Shown piece by piece: positions 13,001 to 26,884 of a stretch of DNA of 64,000 nucleotides. The DNA is from Phaseolus vulgaris (taxonomy: Eukaryota > Streptophyta > Magnoliopsida > Fabales > Fabaceae). A program made the translations under genes and the position numbers. The stretch lies in NCBI RefSeq assembly GCF_000499845.2, contig NC_023759.2, forward strand, positions 50,070,172 through 50,134,171. The letters run 5' to 3'. Every line of letters begins with the position of its first letter. The stretch's first letter is position 1. The notes beneath the pieces were generated by a model that had not been told where the DNA came from, searched no databases, and saw nothing but the letters and a program-made list of their open reading frames with translations.

Positions 13001-16000
13001 GGGGCTTTCATCGGAACAGCAGCAAGAATGTGCTGTTGCCCTCCTTTGCCTTTTATCTAATGAAAATGATGAAAGTAAATGGGCTATTACTGCTGCTGGT
13101 GGTATACCTCCTCTTGTTCAAATTTTGGAGTCAGGATCTGCAAAAGCAAAGGAAGACTCAGCGTCAATCCTTAGGAACCTATGTGATCACAGTGAGGATA
13201 TACGTGCTTGTGTTGAAAGTGCTGATGCTGTTCCTGCATTGCTTTGGCTGTTGAAGAATGGAAGCTCAAATGGGAAGGAGATTGCAGCAAAGACTTTGAA
13301 TCACTTAATTCATAAGTCTGATACAGCAACTATCAGTCAGCTTACAGCATTATTGACCAGTGATTTACCTGAATCTAAGGCTTATGTTTTAGATGCTTTG
13401 AAAAGTATGCTTTCAGTTGTTTCTCTTACTGATCTTCTACGTGAAGGTAGTGCTGCCAGTGATGCAGTTGATACAATGATAAAATTACTGAGCTCAACCG
13501 AGGAAGAAACTCAGGCAAAGTCTGTGTCTGCTCTGGCGGGAATTTTTGAAATGAGGAAAGATGTGCGTGAAAGCAGCATTGCTGTTAAAACTCTTTGGTC
13601 GGCAATGAAGTTGCTTAATGTTGAATCAGAAAGTATCTTAATGGAGTCCTCACGCTGCTTGGCTGCAATATTTCTTTCCATCAAAGAGAACAGGGATGTG
13701 GTTGCTATTGCTAGAGATGCTTTACCCTCCCTAGTTTCACTAGCTAACTCTTCAGTTTTGGAAGTGGCGGAGCTGGCAACATGTGCTGTGGCAAATCTTA
13801 TTTTGGACAGTGAAATTGCTGAGAAAGCTGTTGCAGAAGAAGTCATATTGGCTGCTACCAGAGTATTACGTGAAGGCACAATTTCTGGAAAATCACATGC
13901 TGCTGCAGCAATTGCTCGCCTTTTACATTCTAAGAGGCAAGTTGATTATGCTGTAACTGATTGTGTGAATCGAGCTGGCACTGTTCTTGCATTAGTTTCT
14001 TTCTTAGACTTTGCTATCAGTGGACTTAGTTCCACATCAGAAGCTCTAGAAGCACTTGCCATGCTGTCCAGGTTAGAAGTGAATGGTGCACACAGTAAGC
14101 CTGCTTGGGCAGTTTTGGCTGAATTTCCTAAAAGCATCAGCCCAATAGTTCTGTCCATTACCGATTCAACGCCAGTGTTGCAGGATAAAGCTATTGAAAT
14201 TTTATCTCGATTATGTATGGATCAACCTTTTGTTCTGGGAGACATTGTTGTTTCTGCCTCTGGATGTATATCTTCTATAGCTAAGAGGATAATCAATTCC
14301 ACTTCTCAAAATATACAGGTCAAAATTGGAGGAGTTGCTGTTCTTATTTGTGCTGCTAAAGTAAATCACCAGAGGCTGGTGGAGGATCTCAATCTATCAA
14401 ACTTGTGTGGTAATCTAGTTCAGTCTCTTGTCGACATACTTATTTCTTCACAGGCTACTTTGGGTCAGCGTGACGACAGCAGGGACGTTATCAGAATTTG
14501 CAGGCATACAAAAGAAGCCAATGAGGGTAAATCAAGCACTGGCACCACTATTATTTCCGGTGCCAACTTAGCTATATGGTTACTAACTGTTCTTGCTTGC
14601 CATGATGAAAAATGTAAAACTGCAATAATGGAGACGGGTGCAATTGAGTTTCTGAGTGACAGGATTGCAAATTGTTTCTCATTGTACAGTCAGGTATTTT
14701 AGTGCTATGTTTTCAGTCAAGTTGAAGTATACAGTGGCATCTGATTCTTTCCATATTTATTTACTCATCTTCGTAAATGGATTCTTTTTTGTCAAAGCTG
14801 TTCACAAATACACCTCTCCTCGTTTGTATAGTAGTTAGACAATAGATTAGTATACAATTATTATTTTATGTCAAATTTTTGCTTGTTTTTGGTGATATGC
14901 AGATTGACTACAAAGAAGATAGCAGCATGTGGATTTGTGCTTTGTTGTTGGCAATATTATTTCAGGACAGGGATATTATACGAGCACATGCAACCATGAA
15001 ATCTATACCAGCACTTGCCAATTTATTGAAGTCAGAGGAATCAGCAAACAGATATTTTGCTGCACAATCAATAGCTAGCTTAGTCTGTAATGGTAGCAGG
15101 GGAACACTCCTGTCTGTGGCAAATTCTGGGGCAGCAGGTGGACTTATCTCCTTGCTTGGCTGTGCTGATACTGACATACAGGATCTTCTAGAATTGTCAG
15201 ATGAATTTTCTTTGGTGCATTATCCTGATCAAGTTGCTCTTGAGAGGTTGTTTAGAGTTGATGACATAAGAGTTGGTGCCACTTCTCGGAAGGCAATACC
15301 TGCTCTAGTTGATCTGCTCAAACCAATTCCAGAACGTCCTGGTGCACCATTTTTAGCACTTGGGCTTTTGACTCAGCTTGCTATAGATTGTCCATCAAAT
15401 AAGATTGTAATGGTTGAGGCAGGTGCCCTAGAGGCACTTTCTAAGTATCTTTCACTAGGTCCACAAGATGCAACGGAAGAAGCTGCTACGGATCTGTTAG
15501 GGATTCTGTTTAGCAGTGCAGAAATACGGAGACATGAATCAGCATTTGGAGCTGTTACTCAACTTGTAGCTGTACTGCGTTTAGGAGGAAGAGCTGCAAG
15601 GTATAGGGCTGCAAAAGCTTTGGAAAGTTTATTCTCCTCTGACCACATTAGAAATGCAGAGACTGCTCGACAAGCTGTCCAACCCTTGGTGGAGATTCTT
15701 AATACTGGTTTAGAGAGAGAGCAGCATGCTGCAATTGCTGCATTAGTTAGGTTATTGAGTGAAAACCCTTCAAAAGCACTCGCTGTTGCAGATGTAGAGA
15801 TGAATGCAGTGGATGTTCTTTGTAGGATTCTTTCATCAGATTGTTCAATGGATCTCAAAAGGGATGCTGCTGAATTATGTTCTGTTCTTTTTGGAAATAC
15901 AAGGATTCGGTCCACAATGGCTGCTGCACGTTGTGTTGAACCCCTTGTCTCTCTCCTTGTAAGTGAGTTTGGTCCTTCTCACCATTCAGTTGTGCGGGCA

Positions 16001-19000
16001 TTGGATAGACTTGTTGATGATGAGCAACTAGCTGAATTAGTTGCTGCACATGGTGCAGTTATTCCTCTTGTTGGGCTACTTTACGGAAGGAATTATGTAC
16101 TTCATGAGGCCATTTCCAGAGCTCTGGTCAAGTTGGGAAAAGACAGGCCAGCTTGCAAAATAGAAATGGTGAAAGCTGGAATTATTGAAAGCATACTTGA
16201 CATCCTTCATGAAGCACCTGATTATCTATGTGCAGCTTTTGCTGAATTGTTGCGTATATTGACCAATAATGCTAGCATAGCTAAAGGACCACCGGCTGCT
16301 AAAGTCGTTGAACCGCTGTTTATGTTGCTAATAAGACAAGACTTTGGACCAGATGGACAACACAGTGCATTGCAGGTTTTGGTTAATATCTTAGAACACC
16401 CACAGTGTCGTGCTGATTACACACTGTCTTCTCACCAAGCTATTGAACCTCTTATCCCTTTGCTTGATTCTCCAATATCAGCAGTGCAACAGTTGGCAGC
16501 TGAGCTTCTCTCACATCTTCTTTTAGAAGAACACCTTCAGAAAGATCCAGTAACACAGCATGTAATTGGCCCTCTTATACGAGTTCTTGGTTCTGGTATA
16601 CATATATTGCAACAGAGAGCTGTGAAGGCCCTGGTCAGTATTGCACTGCTATGGCCAAATGAAATTGCAAAAGAGGGTGGTGTTATTGAAATTTCAAAAG
16701 TTATATTGCAAGCAGATCCTTCCATTCCTCATGCTTTATGGGAATCAGCGGCATCTGTTTTGGCTAGTATTCTGCAATTTAGTTCTGAATACTACCTGGA
16801 AGTTCCAGTTGCTGTTTTGGTTAGGCTGCTTAGATCTGGCTTAGAAAGCACAGTTGTTGGTGCATTAAATGCTCTCCTTGTGTTGGAAAGTGACGATGGA
16901 ACTAGTGCCGAAGCAATGGCTGAAAGTGGTGCCATAGAGGCTCTCTTAGAGCTCCTAAGATCTCATCAGTGCGAGGAAACTGCTGCAAGACTCTTAGAAG
17001 CATTGCTGAACAATGTAAAGATCAGAGAAACAAAAGTTACTAAATCAGCCATCTTACCATTATCCCATTATCTATTGGACCCACAAACCCAAGCACAACA
17101 AGCAAGGTTATTAGCAACATTGGCTCTTGGCGATCTATTTCAGAACGAGGGTCTTGCCCGGTCAAGTGATGCAGTTTCAGCTTGTCGTGCTTTAGTGAAT
17201 GTGCTTGAAGACCAACCAACTGAAGAAATGAAAGTTGTAGCCATATGTGCTCTACAAAACCTTGTGATGAACAGTCGATCAAATAAAAGAGCAGTTGCAG
17301 AGGCTGGTGGGGTTCAGGTTATTCTGGATCTGATAGGTTCAAGTGATCCTGAAACATCTGTTCAGGCTGCAATGTTTATTAAACTTCTATTTTCAAATCA
17401 TACCATTCAAGAGTATGCTTCTAGTGAAACAGTCAGAGCAATAACTGGTGAGCTATTTTCCCATTGGGCAGTGTTTAAATACTTGTTATTTTTATGCTGG
17501 ACCCACTACGGTATATCTTATCTTCATATTTTCTCATACAAAATGGTGTGTTTGTTGCTTTTCACATGGCAATTTCTTACATGGGTTTTCTTGTTCTTAA
17601 ACTAATTATTTGATTCTCCTTGTAAAGCATTTTTCTCTGCTTTTATAAGCAGAAGCATAGCTTGATTTTCAAAATATTTTTTCTATAAAGAATCTCAAAA
17701 CTGGTACACATGGATTAATGCACCTTTAAACGAAATGGCCGAGCTGGTTTTTTTGTTGATTATTGGTCTTGAAACCAAAAATTTGGGGAAGGAACAGATG
17801 AATTGTAAACTTTGTTGTACACTTAATTTCTTGATGAGCTGAACAGCTAGACTCTTATTTGTGCTACATAGCCTTTTCTAGCTAAAATAGGCACCTAGTC
17901 TTCTGTAAATATTCATTGATGTATCAGAAGATGGATAGGTTGAAATTGAAAGTTGTCTTCTAAATAAAGGTGTTGTTTCTAACATGAATTCATTGGGGAG
18001 CAATGTTGATTCTGTGCATTTCACTATAAGTTGCTTCACAATTCAAACCTCACTCCTGTACGTAAATATGACCTATTTTAATTTGTGATCTTTTTTAGCT
18101 GCTATTGAAAAGGACTTATGGGCTACTGGAACTGTGAACGAAGAGTATCTTAAAGCCTTAAATTCTCTTTTTAGCAACTTCCCTAGACTGAGAGCAACTG
18201 AGCCAGCAACACTTAGCATTCCCCATCTGGTTACATCCTTAAAGACAGGCTCTGAGGCTACTCAGGAAGCTGCCTTGGATGCACTTTTCCTGCTTAGGCA
18301 AGCTTGGTCAGCATGTTCAGCAGAAGTTTCAAGAGCTCAATCAATAGCAGCTGCAGATGCTATTCCTTTGCTGCAGTACTTAATCCAGTCTGCCCCTCCT
18401 CGCTTTCAGGAGAAGGCAGAGTTTTTATTGCAGTGTTTGCCTGGAACCTTGGTGGTGATCATCAAGCGTGGTAACAATATGAAGCAATCTGTTGGAAACC
18501 CAAGTGTTTTTTGCAAGCTTACGCTTGGAAACACTCCTCCAAGGCAAACCAAGGTATTTTTTAATAATAATAATAATAATTCATATCCATTATCTTGTTT
18601 TGTGATCTTCTCCTCTATAATGTACTAGGATTAGTTGAAATGGGCGAGTGCTTGTTTATGTGAGACTAATATATGACATGTATCTCCATGTCAATCTTGC
18701 ATAAATGCCAAAATACTAATGTTATCTGTTATGTCCTTTTGGAAATTATGCCAATATTAGAAAATTCCCAGTTAGGATATGGACCTTTATAGTTGCTTCC
18801 TAGTTCCTAGAAAAAAAAATCACTTGACCTCATTTACATATTCTGCTGCAGTTGTATTGCCAGATTTTAGAATCCAGAATTACCCATATTGATTTTTTTT
18901 CTTTCATTTTGAAGTAGTTTTTGACTTATGAAAGAATTTGGTTGTCACTTGTCATCTTGTGGAGGGCCATGCCCCACTTCAATTTCTTTGCTATTTCCAG

Positions 19001-19537
19001 TTTAAAACGTAAGGGACGAGGATTTGCAGCCTAAATATGTGGTTGTCATTTTATTATACAGTTTGAGGAACATCATGTCTTATTCTTAATATAATACAAT
19101 TTCTCCTTTGATTTGATTTCCTCCTCGACAAGTGAATGTGCTAATTATCATGAGAATGTGCTGGTTAGGTGGTCTCAACTGGCCCTAATCCGGAGTGGGA
19201 AGAGAGCTTTTCATGGTCCTTTGAGAGTCCTCCAAAAGGCCAGAAGCTTCACATATCTTGCAAAAACAAGAGCAAAATGGGAAAGGTAATGAATGTGGGA
19301 AAATTGGACTATTATACTAAATGCAGTCTATTCATCTTCAATTATTTTAGTTTTACACTTCCGCTTGACCCCTCTATTATTTTTATCTGATGGCAGAGTT
19401 CATTTGGGAAAGTGACAATCCAGATCGATCGGGTAGTAATGCTAGGAGCAGTATCTGGAGAGTACACTTTGTTGCCAGAAAGTAAGAGTGGCCCCTCGAG
19501 GAATTTAGAAATAGAATTCCAGTGGTCTAACAAGTGA
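10100..19537 (+). CDS. CSI1: Cellulose synthase interactive protein 1 (armadillo repeats plus C2)
   Basis: Exons: 10100(or 10163)-10165, 11213-11286, 11630-14693, 14903-17447, 18099-18553, 19169-19285 and 19397-19537; all phases agree. The product is an armadillo-repeat array over nearly the whole length. Recognisable family sequence includes [35 protein letters not shown] and [14 protein letters not shown]-terminal C2 domain spans about the last 110 residues ([20 protein letters not shown], then [12 protein letters not shown]). In Arabidopsis, CSI1/POM2 links plasma-membrane cellulose synthase complexes to cortical microtubules and guides their tracks and delivery. The N-terminus WRFAAHNG...ERNGD aligns with Arabidopsis CSI1, but the position of its initiator Met is CTG here (10100). 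From CTG the protein would be 2153 residues, close to the roughly 2150 of Arabidopsis. The first in-frame ATG, 10163-10165, is the last codon of exon 1 (2132 residues); the next, at 11276, gives 2110. Confidence 0.93.
18561..18580. repeat. AAT trinucleotide microsatellite in a CSI1 intron
   Basis: Consecutive TAA/AAT units begin eight bases after the donor of CSI1 intron 5. It is a likely length polymorphism with no evident function. Confidence 0.8.
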
Positions 19538-22500
19538 TATATATACCTGTTTCCGTCTTTAGCGTCAAGCTTTTAAATTGGAACACAGGATACACGGTTG
19601 AAAAGAAATTTTTGTACAGTTTGATTTGTCTTGCTAGTGCACATAAATTCTTTTAAAAGAACATTCTTTTGTAACTTGATCCTTCATTTCCTTGGTTAAG
19701 TGCTAGGCCTGCTTCCAATCTTGTATGAATTTTGCGCGTTGTCAATTAAGGTGGGTTATATATAAAGGTGCTTTTTGACGGGTTAAAGCTTAGATTAGGA
19801 ACTAAAAGTATAAAACTAGATTGAAAGAAAAACAACAAATCCTATTAATTATTAGATGATAATTAAGATTAATGAGAATTTAAAAAAAAAATGGGAAATC
19901 CTTTTGAAGTCTCTGAATAATATTTATGAATTTCATTATTTGAACAACTTGAATTACATAATGACTTAATGTTTTTTTTCTTCTGTTACGTGAGAGAACT
20001 AAATCAAGGTGAGATAGCAAAATTGGTACTCATCAACTATATTTGTTTCTAAAAAACTCTCTAATAAAACTAGGTGGTAAAACAGCAAAAAAGATAACCT
20101 ATTGCAAATGTCAAAGACTAAGCAAAACTATCTGCACATGTATTCTTTTTCAAACTATAGATAACTTTACAGAATGAAGTATAGCCTTTTATCCAATTGC
20201 AAAATGTATCATGGAACAGAAAGTAGGCAAGACATTTAGAAGAAAAAGTATGAAAAGCTTTTACTATGTGGAACTTAATAGCCGCACTCCCACCAGCTAC
20301 CTTCTTATCGAGCATGTTATAAGGACTTCCAAAATTTAGGTGGGAACTTCACCAAATCTATCCACAGTTCAGTCAAAAGGACCATATGAGATTTAATCAA
20401 TGCACAACATAAGAAGAATATCTAACTTCATGAAATAATATATTTCGAGCCCTTCTGATCGAGATTCTGCTGCAATAGAATTATGGGACTCAACTTTGTA
20501 ATAATTATTAATGTTCCACTACTATCAATATAGTCTTATATTACTCAGGAGTCGAGGTCAATGACAGTCCTTCCTTCTTCAATCCATCGAGACGTCTTTT
20601 AAGGACAAAACCGTGACAGAGTACTGATCTTCAAAGTAGACAATATTTTAGATGTGGTGATTGACCCGACGTATAAATGGGTGATGACTCTCTCAGTAAG
20701 AAAATACATTAAACTCTCTATTTTATACTCTTCCTCTCAGCAGGAGAGGTCCTTTGTTTTCTCAATACAATCTCGTTTACCGTAGAACACACAATCCTCA
20801 CCAAGTTACATTCTCCAATTAAGATAAAATTGACTTTTTTTAGGTATTTGAAACTTTTTAGTCACACAATTTAGTTTTGTACACAATAAATCTAGATTAT
20901 AAGATTATATTTGAATAATCAAGATTTGAAAAATTCACACACATATAGCTACTAATAATTAACTCAACGTTATCGTATAACTGTGTAATTCACATAAACA
21001 CAAAGTATAAAGATGAGATCATCCTCGGAACAAACTAAACATAAAATAAGAAGCAATTATAATACAAATCACTTGACACTTAGACGATGTACACACCATT
21101 AAATGTACATAAAACAAATTAATTTCCATATATTGGGAGACAATACTAAATTTTAAAAAGGTGGAGTGAACTTAGCATTTAAGAGTATGAAAAAAAGGTG
21201 AGAGCCAACTTGCCTTCACATCTTGGACCATTCCACCACCGCTCTTGTGGGGCTGTTTTTATGATTGGAGCACTTGAGCAGAAGAGGATAACAAAAAACA
21301 CAGAGAAACTACATAAATAAATGCATTAGAAATTAAAAAAAACAGAAGTCTAGAAAAAAAAAATATGTTCGTAAACTTTCTTCCCTACTTTGTAAATATT
21401 TGTGAAGAAATTGAAATAGTTGATTATACAATTTAATGCAATCGAATATGTAAACATAAATAAGAATTAAATATTTATAAATATACTTTATTATACTATA
21501 ATAAAATGAATAGTTAAAATAAATATTAAATAATTAATAAAATAAAAAAGCTTAATATTTTGTTAATATATATATATTATGTTAAAATAAATAAATAATT
21601 AAAATAAAATATTATAAAATAGAAGAAATTAATTAATATTTACCTTTTTATTTATTATAATAAATATAATATTATTAAAATAAAATAAAAATTATTTTCA
21701 GTTACATCAATCACATCTAGTATAAATTTTCTACTTCCAATAATTATCATTACTTAACAAAGAGTGGGATTCATAATTATTTCTGTTTAGCTTTGAAGAT
21801 TTTTTCTTTGGTGTGAGAGAGATTTTATCCCCTGTCCACACCAGACATTTGTGATTTCTTACCATGTAGAGCAATTATTTAAGTTTATTCTTGATGTAAT
21901 GAGATTAGCTAAGAAACTTTTGGCTTGTATGCTATGAGGCTCTTTATGTCTGGCTAAGAAACTTTTGCCTTCTATTATAAGAAATATATTAATTTTCTAA
22001 AATTTTAAATTAATTATATAAATTTTTATTATAATTAAAAAATAAAGAAAAAGTTTTTTAATCAACAATAACAAATAATTTTCTGTTTTAAAAAATTAAA
22101 ATATATTTATATATATAAATCTTTATTATTAAATTATATAATTTATTCTTTTTATTTTGTAAAAGGAAAGGAATGAAAGTAAATGCGGGGCCACAGTGGC
22201 AAAGACAAATCAACACTGGCAATAAAAGCCCGTTTTATCTCGAACACGTAAAGACACGGTGGGGCCACCGCGCGTGACGTTTCGCTTCGTCCTGTTACCG
22301 TTGTACGCTTACTCCTCCTATCCTAATCATCATTTTCAACCCTCACTATAACAAACACTAATCATATCACTTCATACCACTTTCTCCGTTAATTAAGCGC
22401 TTAACAGTTAAGTTTCAATCCCCAACGCGAATGCGCCACTTTCTGTGCTTTATCCACTAACACTCTCGTTCTCGCTCTCACACACAGCCACACAGGGACG

Positions 22501-22626
22501 AAACGAAACTATAGATGATGATGATGCACACTGCGCACTCTCGCCTCACTAGTTAACACCAATCGTCATACTTAATCTGTTTCAACGAGGCATCAGAACA
22601 AGTGTCCGTGCCAGATCTCGATCTCG
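19538..22626. other. Intergenic region between CSI1 and the aspartic protease gene
   Basis: It includes the CSI1 3' flank and about 2.5 kb of AT-rich sequence, with very low complexity at 21400-22150. The part from about 22190 to 22626 is less AT-rich and CT-rich, as expected for the promoter and leader of the protease gene. No gene, RNA gene or clear transposon end was recognised. Confidence 0.5.
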
Positions 22627-25600
22627 ATGCGTTGGCGGTTGCTGCTACTGTTGTTGTTGTTGGAGCTAACGGCACGCGCAATGCCGCTTTCCATCACGTT
22701 TTCCGCGCGCCTCGTTCACCGCTTCGCCGACGAAATCAAACCGGTTCGAATCCCGACCGGCGACTGGCCAGAGCGGCGGAGCTTGCGCTACTACCAGATG
22801 CTTCTCGCCGACGACATTCTCAGACGCAAGATCAAACTCGGAGGCGCTCGCTACCAGCTTCTGTTTCCTACTCACGGTAGCAAAACGTTGTCTCTAGGCA
22901 ACGACTTCGGCTGGTGATAATACTAATCCCTAACTCGTCTCTCTTCTGTTTTTTTCTAGTCGCGCGAAACGACGTGATTTTGAATCTGATAATGTATGTG
23001 TCTCTGGTGATTAGGTTACATTACACGTGGATTGATATTGGAACACCGAGTACTTCGTTTCTCGTGGCGTTGGACGCAGGCAGTGATCTTCTTTGGATTC
23101 CGTGTGATTGCGTACAGTGTGCTCCATTGTCATCGAGTTACTATTCCAATCTGGTATGAATATGGTGCCTAATCTATCTCTTCTCTGATTTCTCTTACTA
23201 TGTTGAGTAGCTGTGATTAAGCATAATGTTAACTTAGTTCTAGAAACTAAGGAAGTTTGAAATGAGTCTATGAAATTTCTTGTTGGTTGATCTCGACATT
23301 TTAGTCTTAAACATATGTTAATATTGTAATGTAACTCGCAGTTTTTTGAACTTTGCACTGACGTGATTGGTGTTTGAACTTTCATGTATTTTGTTCGAGG
23401 ACTAATGTTACTTGGCTATACACTTTCTAATATGTTGATTTACGCTACTATGTATCATGTAGTCTTAATAACTTAATGTAATAATACAATACTTGATTCT
23501 ATTAGCTTGTTTTATTGATTGTTTAAAAATTAGTTAATGATGATTGTGAATCCTTGATCGGATAAGGTTTATTGATACAGTATTTGATTGTATTAGTTTG
23601 TTTTAGTGATTGTTTAGAAAATATTCATCGATGCGAGTTGCAAATCCTTGATTGGATAAGGATAAGGTGTCAATTGGAGTGGAATATGATACTCTGGCAC
23701 CTTTATGGGTGCAATTGTTCAGTGAGGTTTAGAGTCTATAACAGGTTTAGCACTTATTTCCAATAATTGATGGCAGGTGCTCCTTCACATATGGGGCATC
23801 TATTATGCAGGATAGAGATCTGAATGAATATAGTCCGTCTCGATCGTTATCCAGCAAGCATCTATCTTGCAGCCATCACTTGTGTGATAATAGTTCGAAT
23901 TGTAAAAGTTCCCAGCAGCAGTGTCCGTACATGGTCAGTTACTTGTCAGATAATACATCGAGTTCTGGATTGTTAGTTGAGGACATACTGCATCTTCAGT
24001 CTGGTGGCGGTTTATCAAACTCGTCTGTTCAGGCTCCAGTTGTTTTTGGGTGTGGCTGACTGCCCTGTCCTTTTCACTTCAAAATCACTTTGCCTGATGA
24101 TGTCTTTTTCCCTCCTTGTTCTGAAAAGCAAGTTTCTTCCTGGTTGTCTCTGATGTCTGTTTTTTGTTGAATGTAGGTGTGGTATGAAGCAAAGTGGCGG
24201 TTACTTGGATGGGGTTGCCCCCGATGGTCTATTAGGTTTGGGACCTGGGGAGAGTTCAGTTCCGAGTCTTCTTGCTAAGTCCGGATTAATCCACAATTCG
24301 TTTTCCTTGTGCTTTAATGAAGATGATTCTGGTAGAATGTTTTTTGGGGACCAGGGATCAACCATCCAACAGTCTACTCCGTTCTTGCCTTTGGATGGAT
24401 TATAGTATGTGCTTTAAATTAGTTTACCATGTTTCACTGAACTAAAAAACGTAGAAAATGGTATCATGCTAATGATGATAAATCTCCTGGCCAGTTCAAC
24501 GTACATTGTTGGAGTGGAGTCATCTTGTATTGGGAACACTTGTCTTAAAATGACAGGTTTTAAAGCACAGGTTGATAGCGGAACGTCTTTTACATTTCTT
24601 CCTGGCCATGCCTATGGAGCAATAGCCGAGCAGGTACTTTAGATTTCTGAGATCCGTAATTATAATTTTTTCCTCAGTGTTTTCATATGATTTTATTTGT
24701 AATAGTTTGATCAACAAGTAAATGGTTCAAGATCTAGCTTTGAAGGATCTCCTTGGGAGTATTGCTATGTACCCAGGTGAGTTTTCTTGATAGATTTCTA
24801 TCTGTCTCTCTCTCTTACCTCTGCCTGTGTCTCTTTGGTCCATGATTTCGTAATTGCTGGAAATTCTAGTCTCTTTGACAGCTTTATTTATTTATTATTT
24901 TTTTTCGGACAGTTCACAAGAATTGCCAAAGGTTCCCAGCTTAACTCTCATGTTCCAGCAGAATAACAGTTTTGTGGTCTATAATCCCGTGTTTGTATTC
25001 TATGGCAATGAGGTGAAGTGATCCTGGACTAAGGTTTTTAAATTTATAATTAACTATGAATCATGATTAGTGTTAGAATATTTCTAATTCTTCCTCCGAC
25101 ATTTTCTTGTTAATCCTCCTACCTATTTAACAAAGAAGGTGGGTGTGAATGAAGTGATCCTGGACTAAGTTTTTTAAATTTATAATTAACTATGAATCAT
25201 GATTAGTGTTAGAATATTTCTAATTCTTCCTCCGACATTTTCTTGTTAATCCTCCTACCTATTTAACAAAGAAGGTGGGTGTGAATGAAGTGATCCTGGA
25301 CTAAGGTTTTTAAATTTATAATTAACTATGAATCATGATTAGTGTTAGAATATTTCTAATTCTTCCTCCGACATTTTCTTGTTAATCCTCCTACCTATTT
25401 AACAAAGAAGGTATTAAATGTTTTTAAGAAATTAAATGCATTTATTTTTTTTAACTTATTGCTTTCTTTATAAATTATCAGAAGGATTAATAATACAAGA
25501 GGACATGCCATTATTTTTTATTGTATCAACTAATTATTTGCAGCGAATTTTTGCTGAGAAGTACTTCCCTTTTGTGTAGCCCATGAGAGAAAAAGTACCT

Positions 25601-26884
25601 ACTGTCTGTTTGAACTTATATTTTGTATGTGGACACCTAATGAATATATTCTATCCACTTTGCCAGAACAGAATGGATTTTGTATCAAAATATAGTTTTA
25701 CTTATACAGAATGTTTTTCACCACCATTCTGTCCCAATTCCCAAGTTTGGCCTTTTTTTTATCTAACTTTCATGCTCATTACTGAGGCCAGACAGCTGTG
25801 AACTGCTTTGAATCACCTCTATCTCCAATTGTTCTAAGGACGCAGTGCATGAATTTTTTGGAAAATTGAATTGTAACAATTTTTGGTTATATTATTTTCC
25901 TAGGCGGTGAACTAACTTTATACGAATGCATAAGCCAACAGTTCATTTGTTGCCTTGTTAAAATGTTTTCTATTATGTTTTTTTGGGATTAATATTATTG
26001 TCATAGGGATTGTTGCATCGATTTAGCAAGTGAAAACGTGTTCTTGTAAACATTATTTTTTCCTGGAATGTGCAGCATCCATTTAATATGTTAATAGAAA
26101 ATGTTCTCTGCAAAAGGAAAACTCAGTTTTTAGAATAATACTTATAGAAGAAAAAATAAAACCAAAAAGTGGCTATTTCTCCTGTAACTGGTGTATCTAA
26201 ATTAGGTAGACCGGTTCTCTTTGTGCAGGGAGTCATTGGATTTTGTTTAGCCATACAGCCAACAGAAGGGGATATGGGAACAATTGGACGTAAGTTATTT
26301 TCCTAGTCAATGTCTACTCATTACCCTTACTCTGAAATATAGTATATAGTATAGTTATTAAAAGATACTTTAATCTTAAAACCAATAACATATTTTTGCA
26401 GAGAACTTCATGACTGGATACCGTTTGGTATTTGATAGGGAAAACAAGAAGCTAGCGTGGTCACGCTCAAATTGTGAGTCATATTACTTTTGAGTTTATG
26501 AGCTTAATATATTTTATAGTTCTAATAATTCTTGTTAGGCAGTGAACCTGACTTGGTTTCTTAGCCATTTAACTGATTTAATGGATTTTTTCAAATCAAA
26601 ACCCTAACTCTCTATTCATTTTGCTTATACATTGTCTCAATGGATGTGTAGGTCAGGATCTGAGTATAGGTAAGAGGATGCCCCTTTCTCCAAATGAGAC
26701 TTCACCAAACCCATTGCCTTCAGATGAGCAACAAAGAACGAACGGGCATGCAGTTGCTCCAGCTGTTGCTGGAAGAGCTCCCCACAAATCTTCAGCAGCT
26801 TTATCGCGGATGATTTCATCGTGCCGGGTATATTGGCACTGCTATTTGTTTCTTCTATTTCAACTTGTGTCTACCTCTTACTGA
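22627..26884 (+). CDS. A1-family aspartic protease, secreted (aspartic proteinase-like protein 1 type)
   Basis: Ten exons: 22627-22913, 23015-23153, 23811-24049, 24177-24404, 24495-24633, 24706-24776, 24913-25012, 26229-26289, 26402-26473 and 26652-26884, giving 522 residues with matching phases. It starts with a signal peptide (MRWRLLLLLLLLELTARA). Active site one is D116 in LDAGSDLLWIPCDC; site two is D325 in VDSGTSFTFLP. Other family marks are IDIGTPSTSFLVALD, GVAPDGLLGLGPGESSVPSL, and NFMTGYRLVFDRENKKLAWS near the end. The DAGSD form of the first site is usual in this plant subgroup. A Ser/Pro/Asn-rich tail leads to a short hydrophobic C-terminus (YWHCYLFLLFQLVS), compatible with a GPI-anchor signal. 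The last exon could instead splice at CGG|GTATAT near 26829, so the final 18 or so residues are uncertain. The substrate is unknown. Confidence 0.88.
25015..25412. repeat. Triple 136-bp tandem repeat in an intron of the protease gene
   Basis: Copies start at 25015, 25151 and 25287, an exact period of 136 bp; the third is cut off after 126 bp. Each begins GAAGTGATCCTGGACTAAG and ends near AACAAAGAAGGT. By eye copies 1 and 3 are identical over their shared length, while copy 2 differs by one base (G to T in AAGGTTTTT). Such near-identity implies a recent event. The array starts two bases after the GT of the intron 7 donor. Confidence 0.92.

Noticed and set aside
24049..24060. Premature TGA after FGCG in the protease gene (apparent truncation)
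   Set aside because: Splicing at TTTGG|GTGTGG and rejoining at 24177 restores FGCGMKQSGG, the conserved reading, so no stop is present in the mature mRNA.
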